33,726 nt of DNA from Candidatus Merdinaster equi (lineage in GTDB: Bacteria > Bacillota > Clostridia > Lachnospirales > Lachnospiraceae): assembly GCA_018064935.1 (NCBI GenBank), contig JAGHUF010000096.1, forward strand, positions 1 to 33,726. The letters run 5' to 3'. The notes below the pieces were generated by a model, which made no database searches, was not told the origin of the DNA, and worked only from the letters and a program-made list of their open reading frames with translations. Numbering within the stretch: position 1 is the first letter of the stretch; every line of letters begins with the position of its first letter. A program made the position numbers and the translations under genes. Shown here piece after piece: positions 23,167 through 32,336 of this stretch.

Positions 23167-25389
23167 ATGAAGCAATTTGCCGGTATCGTTGTAGATATCA
23201 CGCACGAAAGTGTCGACAGATTATTTGAATACAGAATTCCTGACAGCCTCCTTCCCGATATTAGGGAAGGAAGCTGTGTTTATGTACCCTTTGGTAAAGC
23301 CAACAAGCTGATCAAAGGGTATGTTATTTCTATATCAGATACTAGTGAATATCCGGCGGACAAGCTTAAAGAGATTCATTCGATTGTACCCAAGGCTTCG
23401 GGAATGGAAGTTGATACAATAGCTCTTGCAGCGTTTATTAAAAAGAGATATGGGTCGACGATGATTGCTGCGCTCAAAACTGTCATTCCGGTTAAACAGA
23501 AGGTTGCGGCAATAATCAAGAAGACCATCGTGAGGAAGTGCAGTGAGCAGGAGGCATATGATTATTCTGAGTTGTTTGACAACAAGCACCAGCCAGCAAA
23601 GGCAAGAATAATGCGGGAACTGGCAGAACATGAGAGCTTGCCATATGAGCTTGTAATTCAGAAGTTGCATGTCTCACCGCCATCCTTGAAGAGTCTAGAA
23701 TCCGCCGGGATAATTACTCTTTTATCTGACAGAACATATAGGCAGACGGTCAAGTCAAGAACTGAAGATGGAGGAAGAAAGCTCAGCCCCTCGCAGCATA
23801 GTATCGTTGATGAGGTTTCGAATTCTGTAATTGAGGGAAAGCCAGTCAATGCACTAATTCATGGCATTACAGGTGCTGGGAAAACAGAAGTATATCTTGG
23901 AATAACCAGGAAGCTTGTGGAAGCTGGAAAACAGGTAATAATGCTCATACCTGAAATAGCGCTTACATATCAGACAGTAATGCGCTTTTATTCAAGGTTT
24001 GGAGACAGGGTGTCTGTTGTCAATTCCAGAATGAGTCAGGGAGAAAGATTTGATCAGTATGAGAAAGCAAGACAGGGGCTTATCGATGTGATGATTGGCC
24101 CGAGGTCGGCACTGTTTACACCATTTAAGAATATTGGTGCAATTATTATTGATGAGGAACATGAGAGCAGCTATAAAAGTGAAAACATGCCAAGATACCA
24201 TGCGAGGGAGGTTGCTTTTGAAATCGCATCAAGGCATGGCGGATGCGTGGTGCTAGGTTCGGCAACCCCTTCTTTGGAATCGTATTATCTTGCTCAAAAA
24301 GGAAGCCTGAAATTATATAAGCTCAAAGAGAGACTGACTGGTGGAACTCTTCCTGAGGTGTCGATAGTGGACCTCAGAGAGGAGATGAAGAGCGGAAATA
24401 AATCTATCTTTTCAAATCTGCTTAAAGAAAAGATGATGGAGAAGCTTCTTGCTGGTGAGCAGATGATGCTATTCTTAAACAGGAGAGGTATTGCAGGATT
24501 TGTATCGTGCAGAGCGTGCGGACATGTTATCAAATGTGAGCACTGCGATGTTTCAATGTCACAGCATAGGAATGGACTTCTGATGTGTCATTATTGCGGC
24601 GCAACTAAGCCGATGGTGAATGTCTGTCCTGAATGTGGATCCAAATATATCGCTGGCTTCAAGGCTGGAACTCAGCAGGTTGAGGATGCAATTCATAAGC
24701 TGATTCCACAGGCGAGAGTTCTTCGAATGGATGCAGATACAACAAAAAACAAAGATAGCTATGACGAGATACTGTCCAGGTTTTCCGAAGGTGAAGCAGA
24801 CATCCTTGTCGGAACTCAGATGATAGTAAAAGGGCACGATTTTCCTAATGTCACGCTCGTTGGAATTCTGGCTGCGGATTTATCACTTAATGCATCGGAT
24901 TACAGGGCTGGAGAGAGAACCTTCGATCTGCTTACACAGGCAGCGGGGCGAGCCGGAAGAGGAGAGAAGAAAGGTGAAGTAATAATTCAGACTTATCAGC
25001 CTGAAAATTACGCGATTACCTATGCCGCCAAGCAGGACTATGAGGCATTTTATGATGAGGAAATAGCTTATAGAGAATTCATGCTATATCCGCCTGCAGC
25101 GCATCTGTTATGCGTCAGAATTCAAAGCAGTAATGATGAGGAAGCAAAGCGTATTGCTGAAAAATGCAGGGATATGATGAAATCGACTTGTGTTAGGGAT
25201 AAAATCATTTCCATTGGACCAAGCCCGGCAGGGATTTCCAAGGTGAAGGACGTATTTAGGTATGTCCTGTATTATAAATGTGTGGAATATGATAAACTGA
25301 TACAGATTAAGGATGTGCTCGAAAATGAAGAACACAGCTTCCCTAAGGGTGTTTTGATTGATTATGATTTTGATCCGTTAAACACTTGA
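23167..25389 (+). CDS. priA: Primosomal protein N' (replication restart helicase PriA)
   Basis: 740-residue superfamily 2 helicase that recognises stalled forks and reloads the replisome. The N-terminal DNA-binding region starts AGIVVDITHESVDRLFEYRI. The helicase core has Walker A GITGAGKTEVY at about residue 233, the DEEH box in IIDEEHESSYKSE and the GSATPSLESYY motif. The zinc-binding insertion CRACGHVIKCEHC...CHYCG...CPECGS provides eight cysteines for two zinc ions and lies at about 447-485. The C-terminal helicase half includes VGTQMIVKGHDFPNV and QAAGRAGRGEKKGEV. The ATG at 23167 has only a weak ribosome site; it is 15 bases after the glycosidase gene, so coupling is possible. It starts the conserved priA-def-fmt-rsmB order. 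Confidence 0.97.
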   Translation: MKQFAGIVVDITHESVDRLFEYRIPDSLLPDIREGSCVYVPFGKANKLIKGYVISISDTSEYPADKLKEIHSIVPKASGMEVDTIALAAFIKKRYGSTMIAALKTVIPVKQKVAAIIKKTIVRKCSEQEAYDYSELFDNKHQPAKARIMRELAEHESLPYELVIQKLHVSPPSLKSLESAGIITLLSDRTYRQTVKSRTEDGGRKLSPSQHSIVDEVSNSVIEGKPVNALIHGITGAGKTEVYLGITRKLVEAGKQVIMLIPEIALTYQTVMRFYSRFGDRVSVVNSRMSQGERFDQYEKARQGLIDVMIGPRSALFTPFKNIGAIIIDEEHESSYKSENMPRYHAREVAFEIASRHGGCVVLGSATPSLESYYLAQKGSLKLYKLKERLTGGTLPEVSIVDLREEMKSGNKSIFSNLLKEKMMEKLLAGEQMMLFLNRRGIAGFVSCRACGHVIKCEHCDVSMSQHRNGLLMCHYCGATKPMVNVCPECGSKYIAGFKAGTQQVEDAIHKLIPQARVLRMDADTTKNKDSYDEILSRFSEGEADILVGTQMIVKGHDFPNVTLVGILAADLSLNASDYRAGERTFDLLTQAAGRAGRGEKKGEVIIQTYQPENYAITYAAKQDYEAFYDEEIAYREFMLYPPAAHLLCVRIQSSNDEEAKRIAEKCRDMMKSTCVRDKIISIGPSPAGISKVKDVFRYVLYYKCVEYDKLIQIKDVLENEEHSFPKGVLIDYDFDPLNT

Positions 25390-25402
25390 ACTTAGGGAAG
25401 AA

Positions 25403-25417
25403 TATTTGCGGCAAATA
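25403..25417. promoter_or_regulatory. 15-bp palindrome upstream of def
   Basis: TATTTGC-G-GCAAATA is a perfect palindrome around one base, 34 bases before the def ATG. Its right half, GGCAAATAC, recurs in the palindrome upstream of fmt. It may be an operator; no -10/-35 pair is clear here. Confidence 0.35.
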
Positions 25418-25450
25418 CTACTACTATTAACAAAATGAGGGGATAAAGAA

Positions 25451-25933
25451 ATGGCACTTAGAAAAATCAGAGAGATTGGCGATGATGTATTAATGAAGGT
25501 TTGTAAGGAAGTCAAGGAGATGACTCCTAGAACCAAACTCCTGATAGAGGATATGTTTGATACTATGTATGAGGCTAATGGTGTTGGCCTTGCAGCACCA
25601 CAGGTTGGCGTACTTAAGAGAATAGTTGTAATTGATACAACAGGTGAAGATCCATATGTGTTTATCAATCCTAGAATTGTAGATAGAAGTGGTGAACAGA
25701 CAGGATATGAAGGCTGTCTGTCAGTGCCAGGAAAAACTGGAACCGTTACAAGACCTAATTACGTTAAGGTTGTTGCGCTTGATGAGAATATGAAGCCTTT
25801 TGAATTAGAAGCGACAGAACTTCTCGCCAGAGCAGTTTGCCATGAACTCGATCATCTTGATGGACATCTGTATACCGAGAAGGTTGAGGGTGAACTGAAA
25901 AATACTGAAGATGTATACGAGGATGAAGAGTAG
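25451..25933 (+). CDS. def: Peptide deformylase
   Basis: 160-residue metalloenzyme that removes the N-formyl group from new proteins. All three family motifs are present: GVGLAAPQVG at about residues 44-53, EGCLSVPG with metal ligand C89, and C-H-E-L-D-H with ligands H131 and H135 and catalytic E132. The acidic C-terminus (TEDVYEDEE) is common in Clostridial forms. The ATG at 25451 has GAGGGG upstream. It precedes fmt, which adds the formyl group the enzyme later removes. This is the standard Firmicute arrangement. Confidence 0.97.
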   Translation: MALRKIREIGDDVLMKVCKEVKEMTPRTKLLIEDMFDTMYEANGVGLAAPQVGVLKRIVVIDTTGEDPYVFINPRIVDRSGEQTGYEGCLSVPGKTGTVTRPNYVKVVALDENMKPFELEATELLARAVCHELDHLDGHLYTEKVEGELKNTEDVYEDEE

Positions 25934-25964
25934 TAGCTGGTTTTGACGATTCCCTGAGTAAGAA

Positions 25965-25992
25965 TTGGCAAATACCTAGTATTTGATATATA
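25965..25992 (+). promoter_or_regulatory. Candidate fmt promoter with a palindrome in the spacer
   Basis: TTGGCA (25965-25970), a 16-bp spacer and TATATA (25987-25992). The spacer carries CAAATAC-cta-GTATTTG (25969-25985), a perfect 7-base-arm palindrome placed where a repressor would block RNA polymerase. It is 22 bases or more before the fmt ATG. Confidence 0.35.
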
Positions 25993-26013
25993 AGAGAGGA
26001 TGGTTTACATCTG

Positions 26014-26943
26014 ATGAAGGTTATATATATGGGAACCCCGGATTTTGCCGTGGGAGCATTAGAGAAAATAATAGAAGCAGGCCATGAGGTTGTATGTGTT
26101 GTAACACAACCAGATAAGCCCAAAGGTAGAAGTGCTGAGCTTGTACCGCCTCCGGTTAAGGTGTGCGCCACTGAACATGGAATACCTGTTTTACAGCCAG
26201 TCAAGTTAAGATCGGGTGAATACTATGACCAGCTCAGAGCCTATGGCGCAGATGTTTTTGTTGTAGCTGCATTTGGACAGATTCTGACTAAGGAAGTGCT
26301 GGATATGCCAAAATATGGGTGTGTAAATATTCATGCCTCCCTTCTTCCAAAATATAGAGGAGCAGCACCTATTCAGTGGTCAATTCTTAATGGAGACGAG
26401 TATACTGGTGTTACCATTCAGCAGATGAATGAAGGTGTCGATACGGGAGATATCTTAAGTGTTGTAAAGGTTAAGATAGAGAGCGATGACACTGCCGATA
26501 CACTGTTTGATAAATTAGAGTCGGCCGGGGCCAAGCTGATAACGGAATGTCTAGATGGCCTTGAGAAGGGGACGATTGTTCCTGTTAAGCAGGATGAGAG
26601 TCAGGCGACTCACGTTGGCAAACTCTCTAAAGAGTATGGAAAAATGGATTTTGAGAAACCAGCGACCACACTGGAGCGAATGGTGCGAGGTCTTAATTCA
26701 TGGCCCAGTGCATATACATTCCTCGGTGGTAAACAGCTTAAGATATGGAAGGCAGAAGTTGTAGATGAAGCGGCCAACTGTGAGCCCGGCGCGGTGGCAC
26801 AGGTTGGCAAGGACTATTTTGATATTCAAACAGGGGAGGGTCTCCTTCGTGTGCTTGAGGTTCAGTTAGAGGGCAAGAAGCGTATGCCTGCTGGAGACTT
26901 CCTTCGTGGGGTTAAGCTTCAGATTAACGATTTGGTTAAATAA
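26014..26943 (+). CDS. fmt: Methionyl-tRNA formyltransferase
   Basis: 309-residue enzyme that formylates Met-tRNA(fMet) from 10-formyltetrahydrofolate to start translation. The N-terminal Rossmann-like domain begins MKVIYMGTPDFAVGALEKII. The catalytic motif N-I-H-A-S-L-L-P-K-Y-R-G-A-A-P places catalytic N105 and H107, and GVTIQQMNEGVDTGDI gives the conserved aspartate. The C-terminal OB-like tRNA-binding domain covers about residues 205-309. The ATG at 26014 follows AGAGGA with slightly long spacing. It is 12 bases before rsmB. Confidence 0.97.
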   Translation: MKVIYMGTPDFAVGALEKIIEAGHEVVCVVTQPDKPKGRSAELVPPPVKVCATEHGIPVLQPVKLRSGEYYDQLRAYGADVFVVAAFGQILTKEVLDMPKYGCVNIHASLLPKYRGAAPIQWSILNGDEYTGVTIQQMNEGVDTGDILSVVKVKIESDDTADTLFDKLESAGAKLITECLDGLEKGTIVPVKQDESQATHVGKLSKEYGKMDFEKPATTLERMVRGLNSWPSAYTFLGGKQLKIWKAEVVDEAANCEPGAVAQVGKDYFDIQTGEGLLRVLEVQLEGKKRMPAGDFLRGVKLQINDLVK

Positions 26944-26955
26944 TCAGGAGCTGCT

Positions 26956-28332
26956 ATGGGACAAAATGTAAATGAGAGAGAAATTGTATTAAATCTTCTC
27001 ATAGAGTTTGATAAAAATGAGAGGCATGCCAACGAACTGCTCAGTGGAGCGCTTGCGAAGGTAGATTATCTTCCGGCGAATGAAAAGGCATTTGTGAAGC
27101 GCCTGTTTGAAGGAGTTATTGAGAAACAGTATTATCTCGAGCATGTAATAAAGAGATACATAAAAACCCCCATTTCCAAGGTTAAGAAGGTTTTGAGGCT
27201 AATCCTGAGAATGGGGGTATATCAGCTTCTATTTATGGATTCTGTCCCGGATAATGCTGCATGTGATGAGGCTGTCAAACTGTGCAAAAAAGTAAATATG
27301 AAGCCTCAGAGTGGTTTTGTGAATGGCGTACTAAGAAACATTGCCAGAGCAGGAGATAAGCTAAAGGCTGAGAAATTCACAGACTTAGTTGAATACAACT
27401 CAGGAAAAGGATATACACAGGCACTGTCTATTTTCTATTCAGTTCCGCTGTGGCTTGTTCAAAAATTCGAAAAGGTATATGGCAGAGAGAAGACTCTGGG
27501 AATACTTGAGGGATATCAGGAGCAAAGACCAGTTACTGTGCGTTTTTGTGTGGCTGGTGATAAGCTTGGTGGATGGCTCGACAGTATCCGCAGCAAGGGA
27601 ATTCAGATTAAGCAGCATCCCTTTGTGCCATATGCATATGAAGTAAAGGGAACCTCCGGAATATCACAGCTTCCAGGATATGCGGAGGGCATGTTCTATG
27701 TTCAGGATGTAAGTTCCATGCTTGTCTGCGAACTTGCTGATATAGAACCTGGAATGAGAGTGATTGATGTATGTAGTGCGCCTGGAGGCAAAGGTCTGCA
27801 TGCGGCTTTCCTTGGAGCTAAAGTGTCTGCAAGAGATGTTAGCGAGGGGAAGGTTTCAATTATAAGGAAAAATGCAGACAGGTTGGGATATACGTCTGAT
27901 GATCAGATAAATATTTTTGTTCAGGATGCGCGGACGGTCCGGGAAGAGGACGTAGAAAGTGCAGATGTAGTCATCGCAGATGTTCCATGCAGCGGATATG
28001 GAATAGTTGGCAAGAAATGTGATATTAAATACGGTGTTTCTGAAGAGAAAGAAGATAGTCTCGTTGTATTGCAAAGGGAGATTATTGATGCTGTCTGCCA
28101 ATACGTAAAAAGAGGCGCGTTACTCATGTACAGTACCTGCACAATTAATTCAAGGGAAAATGAGCAGCAGCTTGAATATATTAAGTCAAAAGGTTTTGAA
28201 CTTGAGTCTATTGAGGATAGGTTGCCGGATGCGCTTAAAGGACAAACTGGGAACAAAGGCTATATTCAGCTGTTTCCTGGGATAAACCGATGCGATGGAT
28301 TCTTCATTGCAAGGTTGAGAAGAAATAGATGA
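26956..28332 (+). CDS. rsmB: 16S rRNA (cytosine-967-C5) methyltransferase
   Basis: 458-residue RNA methyltransferase using S-adenosylmethionine. Residues 1 to about 140 form a NusB-like RNA-binding domain. The C-terminal Rossmann fold has the cofactor motif VIDVCSAPGGKGLHAAFLGA, then VIADVPCSGYGIVGKKC with C345 and MYSTCTINSREN with C395; these are the two cysteines expected of m5C enzymes (C395 nucleophile, C345 for product release). The ATG at 26956 has CAGGAG upstream. It is part of the fmt-rsmB-rlmN run. A separate zinc-metallopeptidase gene often found between fmt and rsmB in Clostridia is absent here. Confidence 0.96.
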   Translation: MGQNVNEREIVLNLLIEFDKNERHANELLSGALAKVDYLPANEKAFVKRLFEGVIEKQYYLEHVIKRYIKTPISKVKKVLRLILRMGVYQLLFMDSVPDNAACDEAVKLCKKVNMKPQSGFVNGVLRNIARAGDKLKAEKFTDLVEYNSGKGYTQALSIFYSVPLWLVQKFEKVYGREKTLGILEGYQEQRPVTVRFCVAGDKLGGWLDSIRSKGIQIKQHPFVPYAYEVKGTSGISQLPGYAEGMFYVQDVSSMLVCELADIEPGMRVIDVCSAPGGKGLHAAFLGAKVSARDVSEGKVSIIRKNADRLGYTSDDQINIFVQDARTVREEDVESADVVIADVPCSGYGIVGKKCDIKYGVSEEKEDSLVVLQREIIDAVCQYVKRGALLMYSTCTINSRENEQQLEYIKSKGFELESIEDRLPDALKGQTGNKGYIQLFPGINRCDGFFIARLRRNR

Positions 28333-28361
28333 ACTGACTGCAATGCCGGTCATGAGTAGAT

Positions 28362-29516
28362 ATGCAGAACATAGATAATGATGTAAAAAATATTAATACA
28401 GCAAATGCTGATGAGACTAATGCGGACACAGCAGGTGCAGTGAATGAGGCTGCGACAGATATAGACAAAGCTGATATCCTGTCCATGAATATGGATGAGA
28501 TAAAGGAACTCATGAAGAGGCTGGGTGAACCGGCATTCAGAGCTGGGCAGATCTTCAGTTGGCTTCATGAGAAAAGGGTAAGCAGCTTTGAGGAGATGAG
28601 TAATCTGTCCAAAGCGCTTAGGGAGAAGCTTGCAGAATGTTGTGAGATAGCCACCTTGGTGCCACAGGAGGTCTTAACCTCTAAGATAGATGGAACCAAA
28701 AAGTTCCTGTTTGCGCTCTCTGATGGAAATATTATAGAGAGCGTATGGATGCAGTATAAGCACGGAAATAGTGTGTGCATATCATCTCAGGTTGGGTGTA
28801 AAATGGGTTGTAAGTTCTGTGCATCTACCCTAGATGGATGTGTGAGAAGCCTGAAGGCTTCTGAAATGCTGGGGCAGATATATCGGATTACTGACATTAC
28901 TGGGGAGAGAGTCTCCAATGTAGTAATTATGGGATCAGGAGAACCTCTTGATAATTATGATAATCTGATAAGATTTCTAGAATTAATAAGCGATGAAAAG
29001 GGACTGTGTATTTCACAGAGAAACATCACTGTATCGACCTGCGGAATCGTCCCTAAGATGCTTCAGCTTGCTGATTTAAAACCGCAGATAACACTCGCAT
29101 TGTCGCTTCATGCATCTAATCAGAAGAAGAGAGAAGAACTCATGCCAATTGCAAAAGCGTATGAGATTCATGAAGTCGTAGATGCCTGCAAATATTACTT
29201 TGATAAGACGGGAAGAAGAATTACATTTGAGTATTCTCTTGTAGGAGGAATAAATGATACAGATGATGATGCCAGGGAACTGACTCAGCTGATTCGGGGT
29301 ATCAATTGCCATGTTAACCTCATTCCTGTCAATCCGATCAAGGAGCGTGATTACGTTTCCTCAGAGGACAGAAGAGTACAGGCTTTTAAATTAAAACTTG
29401 AAAAAAATGGCGTTCATGTTACTATTAGAAGGGAAATGGGACGAGATATTTCGGGCGCTTGCGGACAGCTCCGCAGGAGCTACTTATCAGACGTTCCTAA
29501 GGAGGATAAGCCTTGA
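28362..29516 (+). CDS. rlmN: Dual-specificity 23S rRNA/tRNA adenine-C2 methyltransferase
   Basis: 384-residue radical-SAM enzyme that methylates A2503 of 23S rRNA and A37 of some tRNAs. The cluster motif is GCKMGCKFC with C146, C150 and C153. The mechanistic cysteines are C139 (VCISSQVG) and C367 (SGACGQLR), the latter methylated during catalysis. GSGEPLDNYDN and NITVSTCGIVPKM are conserved segments. Family similarity begins near residue 40; the first 43 or so residues are rich in Asn, Asp, Ala and Thr and are not typical. The ATG at 28362 has only a weak site (GAG). An ATG at 28485 would give a standard length but lacks a ribosome site, so I keep the longer form. Its stop overlaps the prpC start. 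Confidence 0.95.
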   Translation: MQNIDNDVKNINTANADETNADTAGAVNEAATDIDKADILSMNMDEIKELMKRLGEPAFRAGQIFSWLHEKRVSSFEEMSNLSKALREKLAECCEIATLVPQEVLTSKIDGTKKFLFALSDGNIIESVWMQYKHGNSVCISSQVGCKMGCKFCASTLDGCVRSLKASEMLGQIYRITDITGERVSNVVIMGSGEPLDNYDNLIRFLELISDEKGLCISQRNITVSTCGIVPKMLQLADLKPQITLALSLHASNQKKREELMPIAKAYEIHEVVDACKYYFDKTGRRITFEYSLVGGINDTDDDARELTQLIRGINCHVNLIPVNPIKERDYVSSEDRRVQAFKLKLEKNGVHVTIRREMGRDISGACGQLRRSYLSDVPKEDKP

Positions 29517-30244
29517 TTAAGACGTTTTCCATGACAGATGTGGGTAAAAAACGTGAAGTGAATCAGGACTATATCTATACATCAGAGATGCCAGTCGGAA
29601 ATCTCCCTAATCTGTTTCTTGTAGCAGATGGAATGGGCGGTCATAATGCAGGAGATTATGCCTCGCGTTATACTGCGGAGACGATGGTACAGGACATTGA
29701 AGAGAGTAAGGAAACAGATCCTAAGGTATTGCTGGATCGTGCAATTACTCGTGCGAATACCTTTGTATATGAGAAGGCACAGTCGCACAAATCAATGTAT
29801 GGCATGGGAACAACAGTTGTTGCGTGCGTTCTCCTTGAGGATGAACTGCTTGTGGCGAATGTTGGTGATTCCAGACTGTATGTGATCAATGAGGAGATTC
29901 GTCAGATTACGATTGATCACTCTCTGGTTGAGGAAATGGTCAGAATGGGTGGGCTTGACAGAAATCAGGCAAGAAACCATCCGGATAAAAACATTATTAC
30001 ACGTGCCGTCGGAGTGCGTGATACGGTTGAACCAGATTTCTTCCGTGTGGGACTGCTCCGGGATGACACGTTTTTGTTGTGCTCTGACGGATTATCAAAC
30101 ATGGTTGATGACGAAGAAATTCGTATGATAGTTCAGGGACCTGGGGATCTTGTAGAGAAGACTCAGCGCCTGATTGATAAAGCTAATGAGAATGGCGGAC
30201 TTGATAATATTTCGGTTGTGTTGATTCGCCCTTTTGATTCGTAG
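29513..30244 (+). CDS. prpC: PP2C-family serine/threonine phosphatase (Stp/PrpC)
   Basis: 243-residue metal-dependent phosphatase that reverses phosphorylation by the neighbouring PASTA kinase. PP2C motifs: KKREVNQD near the start, LVADGMGGHNAGDYAS, VGDSRLYVI, LCSDGLSNMVDDEE and GGLDNISVVLI, which together supply the metal-binding aspartates. The start is a TTG at 29513, supported by a perfect AAGGAGG seven bases upstream; the ATG at 29531 is too far from it. TTGA overlaps the rlmN stop by four bases, so the two are translationally coupled. prkC follows after 17 bases. Confidence 0.96.
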   Translation: MIKTFSMTDVGKKREVNQDYIYTSEMPVGNLPNLFLVADGMGGHNAGDYASRYTAETMVQDIEESKETDPKVLLDRAITRANTFVYEKAQSHKSMYGMGTTVVACVLLEDELLVANVGDSRLYVINEEIRQITIDHSLVEEMVRMGGLDRNQARNHPDKNIITRAVGVRDTVEPDFFRVGLLRDDTFLLCSDGLSNMVDDEEIRMIVQGPGDLVEKTQRLIDKANENGGLDNISVVLIRPFDS

Positions 30245-30261
30245 AAGTAAGGTAAAGGAAA

Positions 30262-32331
30262 ATGATAAAGATTGGTATGATGTTCTCCGACAGGTACGAA
30301 ATCTTAGAGAAGATTGGTACTGGAGGCATGTCCGATGTATATAAGGCAAAGGACCATAAACTAAATCGTGCAGTGGCAGTAAAAGTTCTCAAGCAGGAAT
30401 TCTCTGAGAATGCTAATTTTGTGACTAAATTTAGAACTGAGGCTCAGGCAGCAGCAGGACTTATGCATTCAAACATTGTAAATGTTTATGATGTAGGAGA
30501 AGAGGACGGCATCTATTACATTGTAATGGAGCTTGTCGAGGGAATGACCCTGAAGAAATATATTGAGAAGAAGTCACGCCTGTCTGTAAAAGAAGCAGTT
30601 AGTATCGCAATTCAGGTTTGTCTTGGAATTGAGGCAGCGCACAATAATCATATTATTCACAGAGATATTAAGCCTCAGAATATTATGATCAGTAAAGAAG
30701 GTCGAGTTAAGGTTACAGACTTTGGAATTGCTAAGGCAGCCACTTCTAATACTATCTCAAGCAATGTTATGGGATCTGTTCACTATACATCACCAGAGCA
30801 GGCGAGAGGCGGATATTCAGACGCAAAATCTGACATATATTCTCTTGGAATAAGCTTATTTGAGATGCTTACTGGTCGTGTGCCATTTAACGGCGACACC
30901 ACTGTTTCTATTGCAATTAAGCATATCCAGGATCCTATGCCATCTCCAAGAGAGTTTGCGCCAGAGGTTCCTGTGAGTGTTGAGATGATTGTAATGAAGT
31001 GTACTCAGAAGAGCCCTGATATGCGTTATCAGACAATGGGAGAGCTTATCGAAGATCTTAAGCAGTCGCTCATTAAGCCTGATGAGAATTTCGTTGTGAT
31101 AAACAGACCAGACGTTGATGGTGCAACAAGAATGTCTGACAAGGATGTGAACGAGGTTCGCTCGCAGACAGAGAGACTTCGCGTGGTATCGCATGAATAT
31201 AGTGGCAGCCAAAATGGTTATGCCCAAGACAATAATTATAAGGGTGAAGATGAGTACGTTTACACGGGACAGAAGAGTGCTTCAACCTACCAGCAGACAG
31301 GAAGAAATGCAGTTGCTGAAGGAAAGGGACAGCGCCAGCAGAATGTTAAACAGCAGACTACCTCAAGAGGAATGAGAGTTGCTCAGGTTGAGGAGAAGGA
31401 GGATAAGAATCCTGTTCTTGAGAAAATCACTACAGTTCTCATGATTGTAATTGCTGTGGTAATTGCCGTGGGAGCACTTATAGTGATTGCTAACTTTGTA
31501 TTCCCGGCAGGCGCTGGTAATAACGAAGGCGCCACTGACATTTCAGAGGCGGCACCAAACGTAAATAATGGTGAGGGCGGAGAGAATACTAACAAGCCGA
31601 CAAGTGGAACTGTTCAGGTTCCGGATGTATCGAATGATCATAGTCTGTCACAGGCCGAGGCAACGAAGAAACTCACTGATGTGGGACTTCGTGTTGAGGT
31701 TCAGAAATCTAAGTCTAATGAAGTTGAAAAGGGCAATGTTATATCTCAGACACCTGCAGCTGGTCAGGAAGTAAAGGTTGGAACAACTGTAACTCTTCTT
31801 ATATCAGATGGATCAGATATTGAAACGGTGGAAGTTCCCAAGATTCTTGGGGAGACAGCAGATTCAGCTCAGCTTGCACTTGAGGCTGTTGGTCTTGAAC
31901 TTGGAATAGTAGACGAGGGCTTTTCAGATGACTATGCACCCGGTCTTGTTTATTACCAGAGCTACTCAGAGGGAAGCTCTGTTGCAGTTGGTACTGTTGT
32001 AGATATCAAAGTGTCAACTGGATCAAAACCAAGGTCATATTCTTTTGCTACAACTGTCAATGCACCAAATGATCCAGAATATGCTGGTACAGAAGCAGTA
32101 GTAACTTTATACGGAAGTGATAATTCAATTTTATATAGAACAAATACGCCAGTATTCCCTGTGACAATTAATCTGACAGGGATTCAGAATATGTCTTCAG
32201 GCGCAGTTGTAATTAATTACACTGTCTCTGTAACTACAGAATCATACGATGAAGCAGGTAATCCAGTTCCTGTCACAACAACGGAACAGCGTGCGACCAC
32301 TCAGCCTGTTGTGTTTACGGAGGAACATTAG
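30262..32331 (+). CDS. prkC: PASTA-domain serine/threonine protein kinase (Stk1/PrkC)
   Basis: 689-residue membrane kinase that senses muropeptides or lipid II and regulates cell wall growth. The cytoplasmic kinase domain shows the glycine loop IGTGGMSDVYKAKD, catalytic K41 in VAVKVLK, H133-R-D135 in HRDIKPQN and D153-F-G. A Gln-rich juxtamembrane region (about 310-385) leads to one membrane helix at about 390-413. Outside are two PASTA domains (about 450-516 and 522-587), fewer than the three or four of many Firmicutes, then an extra domain of about 100 residues with immunoglobulin-like beta pattern. The ATG at 30262 follows AAGGTAAAGGAAA. Pairing with prpC and then rsgA is a conserved Firmicute order. 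Confidence 0.96.
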   Translation: MIKIGMMFSDRYEILEKIGTGGMSDVYKAKDHKLNRAVAVKVLKQEFSENANFVTKFRTEAQAAAGLMHSNIVNVYDVGEEDGIYYIVMELVEGMTLKKYIEKKSRLSVKEAVSIAIQVCLGIEAAHNNHIIHRDIKPQNIMISKEGRVKVTDFGIAKAATSNTISSNVMGSVHYTSPEQARGGYSDAKSDIYSLGISLFEMLTGRVPFNGDTTVSIAIKHIQDPMPSPREFAPEVPVSVEMIVMKCTQKSPDMRYQTMGELIEDLKQSLIKPDENFVVINRPDVDGATRMSDKDVNEVRSQTERLRVVSHEYSGSQNGYAQDNNYKGEDEYVYTGQKSASTYQQTGRNAVAEGKGQRQQNVKQQTTSRGMRVAQVEEKEDKNPVLEKITTVLMIVIAVVIAVGALIVIANFVFPAGAGNNEGATDISEAAPNVNNGEGGENTNKPTSGTVQVPDVSNDHSLSQAEATKKLTDVGLRVEVQKSKSNEVEKGNVISQTPAAGQEVKVGTTVTLLISDGSDIETVEVPKILGETADSAQLALEAVGLELGIVDEGFSDDYAPGLVYYQSYSEGSSVAVGTVVDIKVSTGSKPRSYSFATTVNAPNDPEYAGTEAVVTLYGSDNSILYRTNTPVFPVTINLTGIQNMSSGAVVINYTVSVTTESYDEAGNPVPVTTTEQRATTQPVVFTEEH

Positions 32332-32336
32332 TTTTC

